Part shown: piece after piece, positions 32,533 through 41,400 of the stretch | Position numbering within the stretch: position 1 is the stretch's first letter | How the letters are laid out: each line of letters opens with the position of its first letter | Assembly (NCBI RefSeq): GCF_002217755.1 | Contig: NZ_BCFL01000024.1 | Location: 365,752-429,751 of the forward strand | Origin: Streptomyces hyaluromycini | GTDB lineage: Bacteria; Actinomycetota; Actinomycetes; Streptomycetales; Streptomycetaceae | Length of the DNA: 64,000 nucleotides | Direction of reading: 5' to 3' | Position numbers and translations under genes: made by a program | The notes under the pieces: generated by a model | What the model saw: the letters and a program-made list of their open reading frames with translations, nothing else | Told to the model about the DNA's origin: nothing | Database searches by the model: none

Positions 32533-33327
32533 ATGTCCTCCTCCCTGAAGAGTCCGCCCCGAAGGCCACCGGCGAACCCCCTGAGCGGGGTGCGCCCCGC
32601 CGAGCGTCTCTGTCACACGACCGGTGCGCTCCTCGTCCTCTCCGGCCTGGTGCATCTGGTGGTGTTCGCGGTGGACGGCGGCCCCTGGTACGGCCCGGTC
32701 TCCTGGCGCAAGCCCGGCACGTTCGGGCTCTCCTTCGGGCTGACGCTGATCGCGGTCACCTGGGTCACGTCGTATCTGAGGATCGGGGAGCGGCTGCGGA
32801 CCGTACTGCTCCTCGTGTTCGCCGCCGACTGTGTGGTGGAGGTCGGCGGGATCACTCTGCAGGCGTGGCGCCGGGTGCCTTCGCACCTCGACATGGAGAC
32901 GCCCTTCGACACGGCGGTGTCGATGACGCTCGCGGTGGGCGGCGGGGTGCTGGTGGTGCTGCTCACCGTCTTCGCGGTGGCGTCCTTCCGGCGGCGGCCG
33001 GCCGGTCCCGTGGGCATGGCGCTCGCGGTGCGCTCCGGGTTCGCGGTCCTGCTCGTGGCGCTGGTCTCGGGGGCCGCGATGATCGCGCGCGGGGTGGTGC
33101 TCGTCCGGACCGGCCACCAGGAGGCGGCGTACGAATCGACGGCCCCGCTCAAGCCGCTGCACGGGGTGAGCCTGCACGCGGTGCTGGTCCTGCCGGCGCT
33201 GGCCTGGCTGCTGTCCCGCACCTCCTGGAGCGAGCAGGTCAGGTGGCGGACCGTGGCGGTGGCGGTGGGCTGCTACGCGGCCGCGGTGGCCGCGGCCGGG
33301 GTGTGGGCTGTGCTCACCTACCGATAG
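32533..33327 (+). CDS. Polytopic membrane protein of unknown function
   Basis: The 264-residue protein has about seven hydrophobic segments (for example LLVLSGLVHLVVFAV, FGLSFGLTLIAVTWVTSYL, LLLVFAADCVVEVGGI, VLVVLLTVFAVASF, LLVALVSGAAMIARGVVLV, AVLVLPALAWLL, CYAAAVAAAGVWAVL). The motif SWRKPGTFGLSFG before the second segment is distinctive. No transporter or enzyme signature is recognised. It is monocistronic and convergent with the AI-2E-type gene. Confidence 0.8.
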   Translation: MSSSLKSPPRRPPANPLSGVRPAERLCHTTGALLVLSGLVHLVVFAVDGGPWYGPVSWRKPGTFGLSFGLTLIAVTWVTSYLRIGERLRTVLLLVFAADCVVEVGGITLQAWRRVPSHLDMETPFDTAVSMTLAVGGGVLVVLLTVFAVASFRRRPAGPVGMALAVRSGFAVLLVALVSGAAMIARGVVLVRTGHQEAAYESTAPLKPLHGVSLHAVLVLPALAWLLSRTSWSEQVRWRTVAVAVGCYAAAVAAAGVWAVLTYR

Positions 33328-33354
33328 CCGCGACCGCCTCGACCATGGCGGCCG

Positions 33355-34614
33355 TCAGGCCGAGCTCCCCTCGGACTCCGGCTCCTCGGCCGGTCGCTGC
33401 CATATCAGCCGCCGCGCGCGTGTGAGCAGCCCCGGGGCGCCCGTGCCGCGCCGGGGGTGCCCGTGCACCCGCGGGTCGTCCGTGACGTCGTAGCGCTTCA
33501 CATAGGCGCTCAGGAACGCCTGGAGCGTGGCGACCGCCGGGATGGCGATCAGCGCGCCGACCGCGCCGAGGAGCGCCGTGCCCGCGATGACCGAGCCGAA
33601 GGCGACCGCCGGGTGGATGTCCACCGACTTGGAGGTCAGCTTGGGCTGGAGCATGTAGTTCTCGAACTGCTGGTAGATCACGACGAACACCAGCACCCAC
33701 ACCGCGTACAGGGGGTCGACGGTGAACGCGATCAGCATCGGCAGCGCACCCGCGAGATAGGTGCCGATGGTGGGGATGAACTGCGAGACCAGCCCCACCC
33801 AGACGCCCAGCACGGGCGCGTACGGCACCCCCAGGGCCTCCAGCAGGATGTAGTGGGCGATGCCGGAGATCAGCGCCATCACACCGCGCGAGTACAGATA
33901 GCCGCCGGTCTTGTCGACGGCGATCTCCCAGGCGCGCAGCACCTCGGCCTGGCGGGCGGGCGGCAGCACGGAGCACAGGGTGCGGCGCAGCCGGGGGCCG
34001 TCGGCGGCGAAGTAGAAGGCGAACAGGGTGATCGTCAGCAGCTGGAACAGGCCGCCGAGCACCTGCCCGGAGACGTCGAGCACGCCGGCGGCGCTGTTCT
34101 GCGCGTACTTGCGCAGCCAGTCGGAGTGCAGCAGGCCCTCCTGGACGTCGACCCGTCTCACGTGGCTGTGGAAGGTCTCGTTGACCCAGTTGATGACCGA
34201 GTCCAGGTAGTCCGGGAAGTCTTCGACGATCTTGTTGATCTGTCCGGCCAGCATCGAGCCGAGCAGCGTGACGAAGCCCGCGACGGCGATCGCCAGGCCG
34301 AGGAAGACCAGGAAGGTCGCGAAGCCGCGGCGCATGCCGCGGGAGGCCATCCAGCCCACCGCGGGCTCGATGGCCAGCGCCAGGAAGAACGCGATGAGGA
34401 TGTTGATCAGCAGGCCGGTGAGCTGGTGGAAGGCCCAGCTGCCCAGCTGGAAGGCGGCGACGAGGGCGAGCGCCAGCACCATGGCGCGCGGCAGCCAGCG
34501 CGGCATGCGGGCACCCGGTACCGCGGCGCCGGCGGCCGGGGATCCGGCGCGCGGCGTCGTGTCGGCCGGGGATACGTCCTGGGCGGTCCGCCCGTCGTCG
34601 TCAGTGAGTGCCAC
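33355..34614 (-). CDS. AI-2E (PerM/TqsA) family transporter
   Basis: This polytopic membrane protein of 419 residues resembles permeases of the AI-2 exporter superfamily. It has eight or so membrane segments and the family blocks GFATFLVFLGLAIAVAGFVTLLG, RGVMALISGIAHYILLEALGVPYAPVLGVWVGLVSQFIPTIGTYLAGALPMLIAF and VIAGTALLGAVGALIAIPAVATLQAFLSAYVKRYDV. GTG 34614 is chosen because it lies exactly 6 nt after the -10 of a RecA-NDp-type promoter; the longer reading frame from 34632 would overlap that promoter. The substrate is unknown; damage-linked control is unexpected. Confidence 0.88.
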   Translation of the reverse strand: MALTDDDGRTAQDVSPADTTPRAGSPAAGAAVPGARMPRWLPRAMVLALALVAAFQLGSWAFHQLTGLLINILIAFFLALAIEPAVGWMASRGMRRGFATFLVFLGLAIAVAGFVTLLGSMLAGQINKIVEDFPDYLDSVINWVNETFHSHVRRVDVQEGLLHSDWLRKYAQNSAAGVLDVSGQVLGGLFQLLTITLFAFYFAADGPRLRRTLCSVLPPARQAEVLRAWEIAVDKTGGYLYSRGVMALISGIAHYILLEALGVPYAPVLGVWVGLVSQFIPTIGTYLAGALPMLIAFTVDPLYAVWVLVFVVIYQQFENYMLQPKLTSKSVDIHPAVAFGSVIAGTALLGAVGALIAIPAVATLQAFLSAYVKRYDVTDDPRVHGHPRRGTGAPGLLTRARRLIWQRPAEEPESEGSSA

Positions 34615-34620
34615 GGTGCA

Positions 34621-34643
34621 AGTCTCGCCCACGCCACTGACAA
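34621..34643 (-). promoter_or_regulatory. RecA-NDp/PafBC-like promoter of the AI-2E-type transporter
   Basis: The minus strand reads TTGTCAGTG-N8-GAGACT. The upstream element is a perfect match to the consensus; the -10 deviates at its first base. GTG 34614 follows 6 nt later, predicting a leaderless transcript. Confidence 0.7.
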
Positions 34644-34674
34644 CGCGTGGCCCGTATCGGATCTCCGTGCACGG

Positions 34675-34869
34675 TCAGCGCTTCTCCCCCGGAACGTTCA
34701 TCACCGTGCAGACCACGTGCCACACGTCCTTGGCCGCCCAACCCGCGTCCAGCGCCCCGTGCACGGTCAGGCCGCCGAGCTCCGTCATCACATGATCGCG
34801 CGCGAAGGTGTCGGCGTACCCGGAACCGAAGTGATCCGCCATCCGCTGCCAGAAGACCGTCAACCGCAT
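34675..34869 (-). CDS. DUF3046 small protein
   Basis: The 64-residue protein MRLTVFWQRMADHFG...YADTFARDHVMTELGGLTVHGALDAG matches the actinobacterial DUF3046 family, which typically sits near recA-recX. Function is unknown. ATG 34869 is the family start. It precedes the AI-2E-type gene in the same direction, but that gene has its own promoter in the gap. Confidence 0.9.
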   Translation of the reverse strand: MRLTVFWQRMADHFGSGYADTFARDHVMTELGGLTVHGALDAGWAAKDVWHVVCTVMNVPGEKR

Positions 34870-34949
34870 GAAACCAGTATCCCGCCCCTGAGAGTGGGCC
34901 CTGCCCGGGAGCGCTTGCCGAGACCGCTTTCCGCCCTACGGTCTTTCGC

Positions 34950-35894
34950 ATGGCCGAAACCGGAGCTTCCCCACTCCCCCCTACGCCCCCGGCGCACCCC
35001 CCGCTCGTCCGCGCCGAACAGTTCATGTGGCTCACCGCGCGCGTGCTGGAACAGCGTCTCTTCTCGTACCACTTCCTGAACGGCGGCCCCGATCCGGTGG
35101 AGACGGCACTGGACGCCTACCGCAACGAGGACGGCGGCTACGGACACGCGCTGGAGCCCGATCTGCGCGGCCCGGCGAGCCAGCCGCTGCACACCGGGCG
35201 GGCGCTGCGGGTCCTGGACGCCATCGAGCGGTGCGGCGGGCAGCGGGCGGAGCGCGTGTGCCGCTATCTGACGGCCGCCTCCACCGCGGACGGGGCACTG
35301 CCGGCGGTCCGTCCGAGCCAGCGCGGCTATCCGGCGGCGCCGTTCGTCCCGGTCGTCGACAACCCTCCCAGCGAGCTCCTCGCCACCGGTCCGGTGGTGG
35401 GTCTGCTGCACCGCAACGAGGTCTGGCACGCGTGGCTGTTCCGGGCCACCGACTTCTGCTGGCAGGCGATCGACTACCTGGAGAAGTCGCACCCCTACGA
35501 GATCGAGGCCGCGGTCGCCTTCCTGGACACGGTGCCCGACCGCTCGCGCGCCGAGGCGACCGCCGACCGGCTCGGCCGCCTGGTGCGCGAGCAGCGCCTG
35601 GCCGCGCTGGACCCGGAGCACCTCGCCGCGTACCCGGTCGCGCCCGGCTACGCCCCGCGCGAGCACCACTTCCCGCACGACTTCGCGAAGTCCCCGGACT
35701 CGCTCGCGCGCGCGTGGTTCACCGACGAGGAGATGACCCGCTCGCTCGACTTCCTCGCCGCCGAACAGGAGGCGGACGGCGGGTGGCCCATCCGCTGGCG
35801 CCAGTGGGCACCGGCCGCCGCCCTGGAGGCCCGCCCCGTGGTGACGATCGAGGCCCTGCACACGCTCCGGGCGTACGGCCGCCTCGTGGGGTGA
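34950..35894 (+). CDS. Prenyltransferase/terpenoid-cyclase toroid-like protein
   Basis: The 314-residue soluble protein has features of alpha/alpha-toroid repeats as in squalene cyclases and prenyltransferases: DAYRNEDGGYGHALEPDL near residue 55 and FLAAEQEADGGWPIRWRQW near residue 268, both carrying the 'DGG(Y/W)' turn of QW-like repeats. No DxDD cyclase motif is present, so enzymatic cyclisation is not supported. A TACGGT hexamer 7 nt before ATG 34950 suggests a leaderless start. It is divergent from DUF3046. Confidence 0.75.
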   Translation: MAETGASPLPPTPPAHPPLVRAEQFMWLTARVLEQRLFSYHFLNGGPDPVETALDAYRNEDGGYGHALEPDLRGPASQPLHTGRALRVLDAIERCGGQRAERVCRYLTAASTADGALPAVRPSQRGYPAAPFVPVVDNPPSELLATGPVVGLLHRNEVWHAWLFRATDFCWQAIDYLEKSHPYEIEAAVAFLDTVPDRSRAEATADRLGRLVREQRLAALDPEHLAAYPVAPGYAPREHHFPHDFAKSPDSLARAWFTDEEMTRSLDFLAAEQEADGGWPIRWRQWAPAAALEARPVVTIEALHTLRAYGRLVG

Positions 35895-35987
35895 CGGAGA
35901 CCGGATGACGGAGACCGGATGACGGAGACCGGGTGCCGGAAGTCTCAACTGCGCAAGCCGGATGCCGGAAACCGGGTGACGGAAGTC
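35892..35987. repeat. Short tandem repeats between convergent genes
   Basis: Three 14-bp units TGACGGAGACCGGA/G run from 35892 to 35933; the first supplies the TGA stop of the gene to the left. Beyond them, CCGGGTGCCGGAAGTCTCA and CCGGGTGACGGAAGTCTCA are 19-bp direct repeats with one mismatch, the second reaching the azlD stop. Confidence 0.85.
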
Positions 35988-36296
35988 TCAGCCGGTGACG
36001 GCGCGCAGTCCCGCCGTGACCAGCACGGCGACTCCGACGACGACCAGGAAGGGCGCGCGCAGCACCAGCGCCACGGCGGCCGCCCCGAGCCCCGCGGCCC
36101 GGGCGTCCAGCACGAGCGCATGCCCGTCGGCAAACGTCTGCTGGGCCGTGAGGGCCGCGAGCAGGGCCACGGGCAGCAGGGCGGCCAGCCGTCGCACCAT
36201 CGGCCGCTCCAGCACACCCGCGGGCACCAGCAGTCCGGCGAGCTTGACGGCGTAGCAGCCGAGGGCGGTCGCGCCGATCGCGATCCAGAAGTTCAC
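35988..36296 (-). CDS. azlD: AzlD-type branched-chain amino acid export subunit
   Basis: This is a small membrane partner of AzlC, 102 residues with about three to four hydrophobic helices (FWIAIGATALGCYAVKLAGLLV, LAALLPVALLAALTAQQTF, AAAVALVLRAPFLVVVGVAVLVTAGL). GTG 36296 overlaps the azlC stop (GTGA), so the pair is co-translated. It is the last gene of araC-azlC-azlD. Confidence 0.9.
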   Translation of the reverse strand: MNFWIAIGATALGCYAVKLAGLLVPAGVLERPMVRRLAALLPVALLAALTAQQTFADGHALVLDARAAGLGAAAVALVLRAPFLVVVGVAVLVTAGLRAVTG

Positions 36297-37045
36297 CGGG
36301 TCTCCTCGGGTGCCTCGTCGCGGGTACGGTCGCGGCCGGACCGGCTGCCGGAGACGAACAGGGCGGCCGGTGCCGCCAGCGCGGCCACCAGGACCGGCAC
36401 CCCGGCCGGCAGCACGGGCAGCAGGCCGAGCCCCAGCAGCACCGCGAGGGCGGCGACCGCGCGATCGGTCGTGGTCTTCAGCATGGGGGCGAGCAGAGCC
36501 AGGAAAACGGCGGGTCCGGCCGCGTCCAGGCCCCAGGCGTCGGTGTTCCCGACGGCCTTGGCGCCGAGCGCGCCGAGCAGGGTGGTGAGGTTCCACAGCA
36601 CGTACAGGCTGAGCCCGGTGACGGTGAAGCCGATCCGGGCGGCGCGCCGCGTCGGCTGGGCCAGCGTGACCGCGGTGGTCTCGTCGATCACCCACTGCGC
36701 GGCGAACGGCCGCACCGCGCGCGGGAGGGCGAGTACCTGCGAGAGACGCAGCCCGTAGAACGCGTTGCGCACCCCCAGGAAGAAGGCCCCGGCCGCCGCG
36801 GTCAGCGGGTTGCCGCCGGCCGCGAGCGCGCCCACCAGGGCGAACTGGGAGGCGCCGGTGAACACCAGGAGGCTGAGCGCGCAGGTCTGGAGCAGGCCGA
36901 GCCCGCTGCCGGCCGAGGTCACCCCGAAGGCGAACCCGGACAGTCCCACGGCGACCCCGACCCCGAGGGCGTCCCGGACGACGGCGGAGTCGGGCTTCGG
37001 CCCGCCTTCGTCGTGTATGTCTGCGAGTGCTGTCTGTTGTGCCAC
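36293..37045 (-). CDS. azlC: AzlC-type branched-chain amino acid exporter
   Basis: The 250-residue polytopic membrane protein has the AzlC signature VGVAVGLSGFAFGVTSAGSGL, LSLLVFTGASQFALVGALAAGGNPLTAAAGAFFLGVRNAFYGLRL and WVIDETTAVTLAQ. It forms an amino acid (branched-chain or analogue) exporter with AzlD. It starts 10 bp after the AraC-type regulator gene stop. Confidence 0.93.
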   Translation of the reverse strand: MAQQTALADIHDEGGPKPDSAVVRDALGVGVAVGLSGFAFGVTSAGSGLGLLQTCALSLLVFTGASQFALVGALAAGGNPLTAAAGAFFLGVRNAFYGLRLSQVLALPRAVRPFAAQWVIDETTAVTLAQPTRRAARIGFTVTGLSLYVLWNLTTLLGALGAKAVGNTDAWGLDAAGPAVFLALLAPMLKTTTDRAVAALAVLLGLGLLPVLPAGVPVLVAALAAPAALFVSGSRSGRDRTRDEAPEETR

Positions 37046-37055
37046 GCCCAGGACG

Positions 37056-37907
37056 TTACGGGCGGCCGTCCGTGGCGTCTTGTACGTTCTTGCGCTCGCG
37101 CTGGTAGGCGCCCGGCGGGACGCCGACGATCCGGGCGAAGTGCCGGTTGAGGTGCGGCTGGTCGGTGAAGCCCACCGCGACGGCCGCCTCGGCGGGCGTC
37201 GTGCCCGCGTCCAGCAGCAGCCGGGCGCGGCGCACCCGGGCGTCGGTCAGCCAGGTGTGCGGCGGCATGCCGTAGGCGTCACGGAACGCCCGCAGCAGCG
37301 CGAAGGGACTGGTGCCGAGGTCGGTGGCGAGCCGCTCCAGGGCCGGCGGCTCGGCCATCCGCTCCTCCAGCACGGCACGCGCGCGTGCGGCGAGCCGGGC
37401 ACCGGCGGTGCGGACCTGCCGCTGCGGCAGCGAGCCGCCGTTCAGTCGCAGCAGCCGGGTGACCGCGACACGCAGCAGGGTGTCGGCGGCGAGTGCGTTG
37501 CCCTCGTCGGCGGCGCGCAGCACCCGGTGCACGAGGGCGACGCTGTACGGGTCGTCGAGCACCGGGCTGACGAAGCCGGGGGTGCCCCGGATCCCGGTGG
37601 TCTCGGCGGCGATCCCCGCCACGAGGCCCGGCGCCGGGTAGACCGCCCCGTACCGCCAGCCCTCGGGCACGCCGGCCCGGCCGGTGTGCGCGGTGTCGGG
37701 GTTGACGAGCGCCAGCGCCCCCGCGCCGACGGTCACGTCGGAGCCATGGTGCCGGAAGACCTCGACCCCGTCCGCGATCCCGGCGATCACGAAGTGCTCG
37801 TGGGTGTGCCGGACGAACGTCTTGCGGACGTACCGGGCGCGCAGCAGATCGACACCGGGCAACGCCTCGTACCGCCAGTGCCGCGCCCGCTCGTCCGATC
37901 CCGTCAT
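37056..37907 (-). CDS. AraC-family regulator of azlCD
   Basis: The 283-residue protein has an N-terminal cupin-like sensor (YVRKTFVRHTHEHFVIAGIADG, GAGALALVNPDTAHTG) and a C-terminal double helix-turn-helix (ALERLATDLGTSPFALLRAFRDAYGMPPHTWLTDARVRRARLLLDAG, AAVAVGFTDQPHLNRHFARIVGVPPGAYQ). It is the first gene of an operon with azlC and azlD and is likely a local activator responding to an amino acid or analogue. Confidence 0.92.
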   Translation of the reverse strand: MTGSDERARHWRYEALPGVDLLRARYVRKTFVRHTHEHFVIAGIADGVEVFRHHGSDVTVGAGALALVNPDTAHTGRAGVPEGWRYGAVYPAPGLVAGIAAETTGIRGTPGFVSPVLDDPYSVALVHRVLRAADEGNALAADTLLRVAVTRLLRLNGGSLPQRQVRTAGARLAARARAVLEERMAEPPALERLATDLGTSPFALLRAFRDAYGMPPHTWLTDARVRRARLLLDAGTTPAEAAVAVGFTDQPHLNRHFARIVGVPPGAYQRERKNVQDATDGRP

Positions 37908-38033
37908 ACGACCATTGTCGACCGCTCCGGCCCCACCCGACCGCCCCCGGCCACGTCCCCCGCTCCCGCCGGCCGCCTACAACCACGTCCCGCCACTCCC
38001 ACATCACACCCGGCCGCCCCCAGCCGCCACCCC

Positions 38034-38160
38034 GCGTCCACTTCCCGCCCGGCTACCCCGCTTCCACTCCCCGCCCGGCCACCCCGCTTCCACTCCCCGC
38101 CCGGCCACCCCGCTTCCACTCCCCGCCCGGCCACCCCGCTTCCACTCCCCACCCGGCCGC
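38034..38160. repeat. 26-bp tandem repeat array
   Basis: The unit CGCTTCCACTCCCCGCCC plus GGCCACCC recurs with an exact 26-bp period (GCTTCC at 38060, 38086, 38112 and 38138), with degenerate half units at each end. It is non-coding: 26 is not a multiple of three, and the hypothetical translations are repetitive Gly/Arg/Trp strings. It is not a CRISPR, because the repeats abut without spacers. Confidence 0.92.
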
Positions 38161-38407
38161 CAGGCACAGCCACCATCCCCGTCCGGCCCTCCCGAGCCGC
38201 TGCCCCCCGTCCGGCCCTCCTGAGCCACTGCCCCCGCCCAGCCCCTTCGCCCAGCCCCTGCGCGCAGCCGCCGACGGCGAATCCGCCCCACGGGGGCCAC
38301 CCGCACCCGACGACGAAACCGTCATGGGTGGTGCGGGTGGGAACACAACGGCCGAAGGCGAAGCCGAGGCCTCGCGGCCCACCCACATCTCCGCAGGTCA
38401 GACCCGC

Positions 38408-38430
38408 TTGTCAGTGGCCGGGTGCAGGAT
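38408..38430 (+). promoter_or_regulatory. RecA-NDp/PafBC-type promoter of lhr
   Basis: TTGTCAGTG-N8-CAGGAT. The upstream element is perfect; the -10 has C for T at its first base. ATG 38437 follows 6 nt later, predicting a leaderless, damage-inducible transcript. Confidence 0.8.
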
Positions 38431-38436
38431 GGACGC

Positions 38437-41400
38437 ATGGCGAAATCCGCACACCGGGCCCTCGACGGCTTCTCCCCCGCGACCCGCGGCTGGTTCACGG
38501 GGGCGTTTTCCGCGCCCACCGCGGCCCAGGCGGGCGCGTGGCAGGCCATCGGCGCGGGCTCGGACGTGCTGGTGGTCGCCCCGACCGGCTCCGGCAAGAC
38601 GCTGGCCGCCTTCCTCGCCGCCCTGGACCAGCTGGCCTCCACCCCGCCCCCGGCCGACCCGAGGAAGCGCTGCCGGGTGCTGTATGTGTCACCGCTCAAG
38701 GCCCTCGCGGTCGACGTCGAGCGGAACCTGCGCAGCCCGCTGACCGGCATCCGCCAGGAGTCCGTACGCCTCGGCCTGCCCGAGCCGGAGGTCAAGGTCG
38801 GCATCCGCTCCGGCGACACCCCGGCCGCCGAGCGCCGCGCCCTGTCCACCCGCCCGCCGGACATCCTGATCACCACCCCGGAGTCCCTGTTCCTGATGCT
38901 GACGTCGGCCACCCGCGACGCGCTGACCGGCATCGAGACGGTGATCCTGGACGAGGTGCACGCGGTCGCCGGCACCAAGCGCGGCGCGCACCTCGCGCTC
39001 TCCCTGGAGCGGCTGGACGAGCTGCTGCCGAAGCCGGCCCGCCGGATCGGCCTGTCGGCGACCGTCCGCCCGGTCGACGAGGTGGCCCGCTATCTCTCGC
39101 CGCAGCGCAAGGTGGAGATCGTCCAGCCCAGGTCCGGCAAGGAGTTCGACCTCTCCGTCGTCGTCCCGGTGGAGGACATGGGGGAACTCGGTGGCTCCCC
39201 GGCCACCGACGGCGCCGAGGGGGCGGAGAAGCCGTCGATCTGGCCGCATGTGGAGGAGCGGATCGCCGACCTGGTGCAGGCCCACCGCTCGACGATCGTG
39301 TTCGCGAACTCCCGCCGCCTGGCGGAGCGGCTGTGCAACCGGCTCAACGAGATCGCCTACGAGCGCGCGACCGGCGAGCCCCTGGACGAGCACCACTCCC
39401 CGGCCGAACTGATGGGCGGCTCGGGCGCGGCCCAGGGCGCCCCGCCGGTCCTCGCCCGCGCGCACCACGGCTCGGTCTCCAAGGAGCAGCGCGCCCTGGT
39501 CGAGGAGGACCTGAAGGCCGGCCGGCTGCCCGCCGTGGTGGCCACCTCCAGTCTCGAACTGGGCATCGACATGGGCGCGGTGGACCTGGTCGTGCAGGTC
39601 GAGTCCCCGCCGTCGGTGGCCTCCGGTCTGCAGCGCGTCGGCCGCGCGGGACACCAGGTCGGCGCGGTCTCCACCGGCGTGGTCTTCCCCAAGTACCGGG
39701 GCGACCTGGTGCAGGCGGCCGTGGTCACCGAGCGGATGCGCACCGGCTCCATCGAGTCCCTGAAGGTCCCGGCCAACCCCCTCGACGTGCTCGCCCAGCA
39801 GCTGGTCGCGATGACCTCGCTGGACACCTGGCAGGTCGACGACCTGCTCGCCACCGTCCGCCGCGCGGCCCCCTTCGCCTCGCTCCCGGAGTCGGCGTTC
39901 ACCGCGGTCCTCGACATGCTCGCGGGCCGCTACCCGTCGGACGCGTTCGCGGAGCTGCGCCCGCGCGTGGTCTGGGACCGGGTCGCAGGGACCATCACCG
40001 GCCGCCCGGGCGCCCAGCGGCTCGCCGTCACCTCCGGCGGCACCATCCCCGACCGCGGCCTCTTCGGCGTCTTCCTGGCCGGCGCCGACCCCAAGAAGGG
40101 CGGCGGCCGGGTCGGCGAGCTGGACGAGGAGATGGTGTACGAGTCCCGGGTGGGCGATGTCTTCACCCTGGGCACCAGCTCCTGGCGCATCGAGGACATC
40201 ACGCGCGACCGCGTCCTGGTCTCCCCCGCCCCCGGCGTCCCGGGCCGCCTGCCCTTCTGGAAGGGCGACCAGCTGGGCCGCCCGCTCGAACTGGGCCGCG
40301 CGGTCGGCGCGTTCCTGCGCGAGGTCGGTTCGCTCCCCAAGGACGACGCCCGGCTGCGCCTGCTGGCGGCGGGCCTGGACGCCTGGGCGGTGGACAACGT
40401 GCTGTCGTACCTGGACGAACAGCGCGAGGCGTGCGGCCATGTCCCGGACGACCGGACGATCGTCGTGGAGCGCTTCCGCGACGAGCTGGGCGACTGGCGG
40501 GTCGTCGTGCACTCTCCCTTCGGCGCCCAGGTGCACGCCCCCTGGGCGCTCGCCCTCGGTGCCCGGCTCTCCGAGCGGTACGGCATGGACGCCCAGGTCA
40601 TGCACGCCGACGACGGCATCGTGCTGCGGCTGCCCGACGCCGACCTGATGGGCCTCGACCTGCTCGACCAGGCGCCCATGAAGGCCGGTACGGAATACGA
40701 CGCCGAACAGGCCCCCGTGGGCGCGGCCGACGTCGCCTTCGACAAGGGCGAGGTCGACCAGATCGTCACCGACCAGGTCGGCGGCTCGGCCCTGTTCGCC
40801 GCCCGCTTCCGCGAATGCGCCGCCCGCGCGCTGCTGCTGCCGCGCCGCAACCCCGGCAAGCGCACCCCGCTGTGGCAGCAGCGCCAGCGCGCCGCCCAGC
40901 TGCTCCAGGTGGCGAGCGAGTTCGGTTCGTTCCCGATCGTCCTGGAGGCGGTCCGCGAGTGCCTCCAGGACGTCTTCGACGTGCCCGGCCTGGTCGAGCT
41001 GATGGGCGACCTCGAATCGCGCAAGGTCCGTCTGGTCGAGGTCACCACCCCGGAGCCGTCGCCGTTCGCCCGCTCCCTTCTCTTCGGGTACGTCGCCCAG
41101 TTCCTGTACGAGGGCGACTCCCCGCTCGCCGAGCGCCGCGCGGCCGCGCTCTCGCTGGACTCCCGGCTGCTGGCCGAGCTGCTGGGCCAGGCGGAGCTGC
41201 GCGAACTGCTCGACGCGGAGGTGCTGACCGAGCTGGAGCGCGAGCTCCAGTGGCTGGCCGAGGACCGCCGGATCAAGGATCCCGAGGGCGTGGCCGACGT
41301 GCTGCGGCTGCTCGGGCCGCTCACGGACGCCGAGTTGGCGGAGCGGGGCGCCGAGCCGCAGTGGGCCGCGGAGCTGGCGGGCGCCCGGCGGGCCATCAAG

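Larger units (their letters stand above)
37908..38436. other. Long C-rich intergenic region between araC-type gene and lhr (529 bp)
   Basis: No gene is credible here. It holds a run of 26-bp tandem repeats (about 38034-38160), more degenerate CCGGCC/CCCTCC-rich stretches on both sides, and the lhr promoter at 38408. The + strand is strongly C-rich and G-poor over about 300 bp (roughly 37925-38260), unlike neighbouring intergenic DNA. Confidence 0.7.

Noticed and set aside
38034..38160. Possible CRISPR array
   Set aside because: The 26-bp units are directly adjacent with no unique spacers, and no cas genes are present.
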